A stretch of 64,000 bases of DNA from Chryseobacterium lactis (GTDB taxonomy: Bacteria > Bacteroidota > Bacteroidia > Flavobacteriales > Weeksellaceae), in NCBI RefSeq assembly GCF_003815875.1, contig NZ_CP033924.1, forward strand, positions 5,208,001-5,272,000. The letters run 5' to 3'. Shown piece after piece: positions 60,028 through 64,000 of the stretch; the stretch's first letter is position 1, and every line of letters begins with the position of its first letter. The notes beneath the pieces are model-generated. The model saw only the letters and a list, made by a program, of their open reading frames with translations. It was not told the origin of the DNA and did not search any database. A program made the position numbers and the translations under genes.

Positions 60028-60246
60028 TTATAGTTGAGCAGTATCTTCATCACCGTCAGAAGGATACTTCATCGTATGCTGTAAATCTGCTTGCGGAGTT
60101 GTTACCGTATCTATAAGCGGTTTTGTAATAGCATCTCTTTCCGGAATAGACATATCTGTTCCTCCTTTTACAGTTTCAGGATCTTTCACTTGTTTTTCTA
60201 AGAATGATGCGAAAAACGGTTTTTTCTTTGAATTGTTGTTTTCCAT
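60028..60246 (-). CDS. mvdE: Microviridin-family (graspetide) precursor peptide
   Basis: The 72-residue peptide has the microviridin leader helix PFFASFLEKQ (residues 10-19; compare PFFARFLEEQ in known precursors), a VKGGTDM stretch and a C-terminal core TMKYPSDGDED (58-68). Conserved core positions are Thr58, Lys60, Tyr61, Pro62, Ser63, Asp64, Asp66 and Glu67. By analogy with microviridin J, esters would join Thr58-Asp64 and Ser63-Asp66, and an amide Lys60-Glu67. Products of the family inhibit serine proteases. A four-residue tail (TAQL) follows. No dedicated transporter or acetyltransferase is adjacent. Confidence 0.92.
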   Translation of the reverse strand: MENNNSKKKPFFASFLEKQVKDPETVKGGTDMSIPERDAITKPLIDTVTTPQADLQHTMKYPSDGDEDTAQL

Positions 60247-60298
60247 AAGTTAATATTTTTATTTTTTTGATAAAACCAAAGTACAAAAAATTCAACTC

Positions 60299-60315
60299 AT
60301 GGAGAAATAATCCAT
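60299..60315. promoter_or_regulatory. Small palindrome upstream of the graspetide precursor
   Basis: ATGGA-gaaataa-TCCAT, 53 nt before the precursor ATG. Possible operator; short enough to arise by chance. No full TTG/TAnnTTTG promoter was seen in this gap. Confidence 0.25.
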
Positions 60316-60361
60316 CGTTTTAATAAAATTTTAACATAATAGCAAAATATCAAGAATAAAA

Positions 60362-61141
60362 TTAACCTATTCCAAGAAACACCTTAACAACTGCCGCAAA
60401 ATCAACAGGATTCTCAGCTTGTACCCAATGTCCTGCATTTTTTATGGTAACAATTTTTGCTTTTGGAAATTGCTGTTTAATTCCGAATTCATCCTGTGGT
60501 AAGATATAATTGGATTTTTCTCCGGCAATAAATAAAGTTTCTCCTTCAAAAACACCGAATTTTATGGCATTGGAGACAAATTCATTATATTTTTCGGATA
60601 ATGTTTTAAGATTAAATCTCCACTTCAGTTTTTTGTTATCATCCCAGTACAGGTTCTTCGTCAAAAACTGGATCGTAGATCTCTCGGGAATATACTGGCT
60701 CAAAACGGCTTCTACATCGTTTCTGGAACCTACCGTATTAAAATCTACACTTTCCAGCGCCTTAATAACGCCCTGATGATGCGGAGGATAAGCTTTTGGG
60801 GTAATATCCACCACAATCAGCTTTTCAACTTTTTCCGGATATCTTATCGCAAACTGCATCACAGCCTTTCCTCCTAAAGAATGTCCCAGAACATGAGCTT
60901 TTTGAATCCCGTAATGATCCATGTAATGAGCAATATCATCTGCCAGATCATCGTGTGACATACTTTCTGAATGAAAGCTCCTTCCATGGTTTCGAAGGTC
61001 AATCAGATGCACCGGAAGATATTCTCCCAGATCTTTTCCAAAGCTTCCCCAGTTGTCAAGCATTCCAAATAATCCGTGGAATACCAGGAGTGGTGTGGCG
61101 GATTGATTTTCGCCAAATATTTTTGAATTTAAAATTTCCAT
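60362..61141 (-). CDS. Alpha/beta-fold hydrolase (YbfF-like esterase)
   Basis: A 259-residue protein with the YbfF plan: LVFHGLFGMLDNWGSFGKDL (oxyanion region), VHLIDLRNHGRSFHS, the nucleophile elbow HVLGHSLGGKAVM (Ser), VVDITPKAYPPHHQ and a late His in IKNAGHWVQAENP. No signal peptide, so cytosolic. The natural substrate is unknown; acyl-CoA or short esters have been reported for relatives. Confidence 0.85.
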   Translation of the reverse strand: MEILNSKIFGENQSATPLLVFHGLFGMLDNWGSFGKDLGEYLPVHLIDLRNHGRSFHSESMSHDDLADDIAHYMDHYGIQKAHVLGHSLGGKAVMQFAIRYPEKVEKLIVVDITPKAYPPHHQGVIKALESVDFNTVGSRNDVEAVLSQYIPERSTIQFLTKNLYWDDNKKLKWRFNLKTLSEKYNEFVSNAIKFGVFEGETLFIAGEKSNYILPQDEFGIKQQFPKAKIVTIKNAGHWVQAENPVDFAAVVKVFLGIG

Positions 61142-61250
61142 ATTGTAGAAGTTAGATGAGAGATAAGAAGTAAAATCACAAAGACCCGCACAATTCCTGG
61201 AGAATATGAGAGGCTGGAGAGAAATTTCACCAACTTATAATCTCATATTA

Positions 61251-61970
61251 TTACCATTTTGCCAGTCTCTTCAAATAAGCCTGAACCGTATTTTCCAATC
61301 CCATATAAAGCGCTTCAGACACTAAAGCATGCCCGATAGATACTTCCAGCAGATTCGGGATATTATCAGCAAAGTATTTTAAATTATCTAAGCTTAAATC
61401 ATGCCCGGCATTGATTCCCAAATTAAATTCTGTTGCTGCAACAGCGGTATCATAATACGGTTTTATCGCTTGTTCTTTGTTGCTCAAATAGTCTTTTGCG
61501 TATGCTTCAGTATACAATTCTATTCTGTCAGCTCCGGTTTTCGCTGCATATTCTACCAACTCCGGTAAAGGATCAAGGAAAATAGAGGTACGAATGCCTG
61601 CATTTTTAAATTCTGCGATGATTTCAGTGAGAAAATCCAGATGTTTCTTAGTATCCCAGCCTGCATTTGAAGTAATAGCATCGTCCGCATCAGGCACCAA
61701 AGTTACCTGCTCGGGCTTTACTTCCAGCACCATATCAATAAAACTCTGGTGCGGGTTTCCTTCAATATTAAACTCAGTCGTAACCAATGGTTTCAGATCA
61801 TAGACATCTTTTCTTGTAATATGCCTTTCGTCAGGTCTTGGATGGATGGTAATTCCCTGGCCTCCAAATTCTTGGATTTTTATTGCTGCTTCTGTGACAC
61901 TTGGTGTTTCACCTCCTCTTGCATTTCTTAAGGTCGCAATTTTATTAATGTTTACGCTTAGTTTTGTCAT
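61251..61970 (-). CDS. pdxJ: Pyridoxine 5'-phosphate synthase
   Basis: The 239-residue TIM-barrel enzyme has the PdxJ sequence order: LSVNINKIATLRNARGGETP, ITIHPRPDERHITRKDVYDL, FNIEGNPHQSFIDMVLEVKP, EQVTLVPDADDAITSNAGWD and IGHALVSEALYMGLENTV. It joins 1-deoxyxylulose-5-phosphate and 3-amino-2-oxopropyl phosphate to make pyridoxine 5'-phosphate. Confidence 0.96.
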   Translation of the reverse strand: MTKLSVNINKIATLRNARGGETPSVTEAAIKIQEFGGQGITIHPRPDERHITRKDVYDLKPLVTTEFNIEGNPHQSFIDMVLEVKPEQVTLVPDADDAITSNAGWDTKKHLDFLTEIIAEFKNAGIRTSIFLDPLPELVEYAAKTGADRIELYTEAYAKDYLSNKEQAIKPYYDTAVAATEFNLGINAGHDLSLDNLKYFADNIPNLLEVSIGHALVSEALYMGLENTVQAYLKRLAKW

Positions 61971-62142
61971 TTTATATTCAGATGTTAGATAGACAGTTTA
62001 AAAGCCCGAATGTTAAATCTGGAACTCAATCCGGATTTCATACTTCTTTTAGGGTTTCTAAACTCATTATCATTTTAAATTTAATTTATAATTTCTTGAA
62101 AAGAGCGAAAGCTTTTCTGCCTTCCTTTTTAAACTCTCGGTT

Positions 62143-63411
62143 TTATACTTTAACACTTACCTGCATTACCTGCAGTTCAAATTCTTTTGAAGCCACCAGC
62201 AAATGATCAAAAATATCTGCCTGAATCTGCTCAAACCTTTCCCATTTGGAATCATTGGCAAAGCAATAAATCTCCAGAGGAAGGCCCTGAGGTGTAATTT
62301 CCAGTTGGCGAACCATTCTTGTTCCGTTTTTATCGACATCAGGATCATTTTCGATATACTTCTGGGCATAATATCTGAAAACTCCGATATTGGTAAGCTG
62401 TCTTCCATTCACAACTTTATCCTTATGCTCCAGACCTTCTTTTTCTTTTCTGATTTCAATAGTTCTTTCTTCAAGATAATCTGAAATCAAATTAATTTCC
62501 TTTAAACGTTCAATATCTTCGTCGTTTAAAAACTTAAAAGAATTGATGTTAAAATAAATGGACTTCTTAATTCTTCTGGTATTGGATTCAGACATGACCT
62601 GCATGTTTTTGATCTCCGTGGTCATCAGGTCATAGGTCGGAATTGTTGAAACCGTCTTATCAAAATTGGTGATTTTTGTGGTTAAAAGATTAATCTCTGT
62701 AATATTTCCCTCAATCGTATATTTGGGAATACTTACCCAGTCTCCAACCTTTAAATTTTTGGAAGTCGCCACATGCAGTCCGGTTACAAACCCTAAAATA
62801 GTATCCCTGAAAACGAGTACCAGAACTGCCGTTATAGCTCCCAAACTTCCAACAATAGTAGTTCCTTTTATTCCGAAAATTACACAGATTCCTAAAACAG
62901 TAAATATAAAAAGTCCCAGAATTTTTACGGTTTCTGAAATGGCATTAAGTGCCATGATTTTATAGAAATCCTGTTTTATGCTAAAATAATTTCTAAAAGC
63001 ACTCAATGATCTGTAGAGCATTCCTGCCAGTATCAATACTAATCCAAGATTAATACATCTTATAATAAAAATCGTTGTTTTTGGCAGTGCATTTTCAGGA
63101 AATATCGATCCTTGTATGGATCCGACTACGATCAGTGCGGCAAAATGCGCAACAGAGTTGGTTATTTTAGATTGATAAATAGAATTTAAAATCGGAAATT
63201 TTTCCTGATTATGAAATAACCGAAAAATGAAATTAATGATGAACTTAAAAACAAAATCTGTAATTAAGAGAAGGATCAGCAGCAAGCTAAGTTTGACGAT
63301 GATATGAAAAACCCAGTCCAGTCCGGCTGGTGAAATCCGGGATATATAAATGTAAAGCTGCTCGCTCAGCTCCTGTATAAAATTTTTAGTTTCTTGTAAC
63401 TGGTCATTCAT
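62143..63411 (-). CDS. MscS-family mechanosensitive ion channel
   Basis: The 422-residue protein has about five membrane segments in the first 190 residues, the MscS pore helix region IKGTTIVGSLGAITAVLVLV then FRDTILGFVTGLHVA, and a cytosolic beta domain (LKVGDWVSIPKYTIEGNITE, INLLTTKITNFDKTVSTIPT). The longer form with extra N-terminal helices resembles YbdG. It opens under membrane tension and protects against osmotic downshock. A TAAATTTG box lies 5 nt before the ATG. Confidence 0.92.
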   Translation of the reverse strand: MNDQLQETKNFIQELSEQLYIYISRISPAGLDWVFHIIVKLSLLLILLLITDFVFKFIINFIFRLFHNQEKFPILNSIYQSKITNSVAHFAALIVVGSIQGSIFPENALPKTTIFIIRCINLGLVLILAGMLYRSLSAFRNYFSIKQDFYKIMALNAISETVKILGLFIFTVLGICVIFGIKGTTIVGSLGAITAVLVLVFRDTILGFVTGLHVATSKNLKVGDWVSIPKYTIEGNITEINLLTTKITNFDKTVSTIPTYDLMTTEIKNMQVMSESNTRRIKKSIYFNINSFKFLNDEDIERLKEINLISDYLEERTIEIRKEKEGLEHKDKVVNGRQLTNIGVFRYYAQKYIENDPDVDKNGTRMVRQLEITPQGLPLEIYCFANDSKWERFEQIQADIFDHLLVASKEFELQVMQVSVKV

Positions 63412-63416
63412 TACAG

Positions 63417-63424
63417 CAAATTTA
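63417..63424 (-). promoter_or_regulatory. -7 element abutting the MscS-family gene start
   Basis: TAAATTTG on the minus strand ends 5 nt before the ATG at 63411; no TTG at the ideal spacing. Would give a leaderless transcript. Confidence 0.35.
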
Positions 63425-63644
63425 TGAAATTAAGAATCATGATTTTATTATTGACAATCAATTTTCATCCCAAAAGATATTCATCGGAGGATATTTGGTA
63501 AAAATATTTTCTCAAAAACACAACAGAATAAAAAATTAATCAAAATCACTAACTATAAACAAAAAATCAAAAAAACAAATAAACATAATTGATAATATAT
63601 TTTACAAATAATTCAATTTTATGCATTTATTACCAAATATTTAT

Positions 63645-63652
63645 TACATTTG
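63645..63652 (+). promoter_or_regulatory. -7 element candidate for the 63685 lipoprotein gene
   Basis: TACATTTG, 32 nt before the ATG at 63685; TTG not evident. The remaining gap 63425-63644 is AT-rich without other signals. Confidence 0.4.
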
Positions 63653-63684
63653 ATTTAAACTAAACCCATAAAAATCAATTAAAT

Positions 63685-64000
63685 ATGAAACAAAATTATT
63701 TGTTCCTCATGTTCTGCACACTTGTGCTCTTAGTAAACTGTAAAGGAGGGGATGATACAATCACTCCGGAAGACGCTAAACCAATATCAACCGGAACGGT
63801 AGAAGGTAAAGTATTTGCTAAGAACGGAACAAAACCAATTGGTGGTGCAATTGTATTCACTGTTGATAATAAAAATCAAGTTTACCACACCTATTCCAAT
63901 GCCGATGGCACATTCAGTCTGACGGCTCCTGAAGGAAATACCACACTTCACATCCAGACAGGTAATGGTCTTAATTTCAGAACCGAAATTCCGGTTACTG
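63685..64000 (+). CDS. Lipoprotein with carboxypeptidase-regulatory-like domain (partial, 5' end)
   Basis: The frame begins with a lipoprotein signal (MKQNYLFLMFCTLVLLVNC; Cys19, then KGGDD) and is cut by the window edge after 105 codons. Residues about 38-90 look like a carboxypeptidase-regulatory-like/CarboxypepD_reg beta-sandwich: GTVEGKVFAKNGTKPIGGAI then VFTVDNKNQVYHTYSNADGT and FSLTAPEGNTTLHI. Such domains occur at the start of surface lipoproteins of Bacteroidota. The function of the full protein cannot be told. Confidence 0.75.
   Translation, partial: MKQNYLFLMFCTLVLLVNCKGGDDTITPEDAKPISTGTVEGKVFAKNGTKPIGGAIVFTVDNKNQVYHTYSNADGTFSLTAPEGNTTLHIQTGNGLNFRTEIPVT

Noticed and set aside
1-64000. 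tRNA, rRNA or known riboswitch
   Set aside because: No cloverleaf, rRNA segment or recognised riboswitch core was seen when reading the gaps on both strands.

Overview
The window looks like a chromosomal segment of a Chryseobacterium-like member of the Flavobacteriia (Bacteroidota). The DNA is AT-rich. Several promoters have the Bacteroidota form TTG-N18-20-TAnnTTTG. The type IX secretion/gliding genes gldJ, porU and porV lie together, and two proteins are typical type IX cargo. A mevalonate-pathway gene (mvaD), a microviridin-type graspetide cluster and a GG-leader 'bacteriocin-like' peptide also fit this group. The species call is inference; no rRNA or tRNA gene was found.

Layout. 1-7.5 kb: TetR plus the start of a TolC efflux operon (cut by the window edge), holB, an aldehyde dehydrogenase, an outer-membrane protein with lptC, and anmK. 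7.7-21.5 kb: a polymorphic-toxin (Rhs) locus. A secreted repeat protein and two signal-peptide-bearing Rhs/YD proteins form a tight operon. The second ends in the Rhs core plus a toxin-like tip and is followed by a probable immunity gene. Downstream lie three silent cassettes, each a copied piece of the Rhs core, a different tip and a different immunity gene: a membrane-protein pair, an unknown pair, and a barnase-like/barstar-like pair. Stops, frameshifts, duplicated junction hairpins and relics of further immunity genes show repeated recombination. 21.5-36 kb: mainly housekeeping genes (SRPBCC, Nudix, murF, gldJ divergent from porU-porV, FUSC protein, 4'-phosphopantetheinyl transferase, HugZ-like, ahcY).

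36-51.8 kb: lipoproteins, a YiaA/B protein, a BspA-like type IX cargo protein with a relic of a paralogue in front, purE, an orphan GG-leader peptide, a DMT exporter, a secreted esterase, a run of envelope genes with a CPA2 antiporter, purK with a DUF1543 gene, divergent TSUP/DUF1634, VOC and NTF2-like genes. 51.8-53.5 kb: an intergenic repeat array interrupted by a complete IS4-family element with 17-bp terminal repeats and a 10-bp target duplication. 53.5-64 kb: mvaD, a fatty acyl-CoA ligase with an SDR, a three-gene microviridin/graspetide cluster (precursor, amide ligase, ester ligase) with a terminator-like hairpin between precursor and ligases, a YbfF-like hydrolase, pdxJ, a MscS channel and the start of a lipoprotein gene.

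Small dispersed repeats are a second theme: a 59-bp palindromic element in three copies (one supplies the end of an esterase gene), a 136-bp MITE-like element, long inverted repeats of a GCTGGAAGA-type sequence, and a GC-rich intergenic block. The most interesting regions are the Rhs cassette array (12.2-21.5 kb) and the graspetide cluster (58-60.2 kb).
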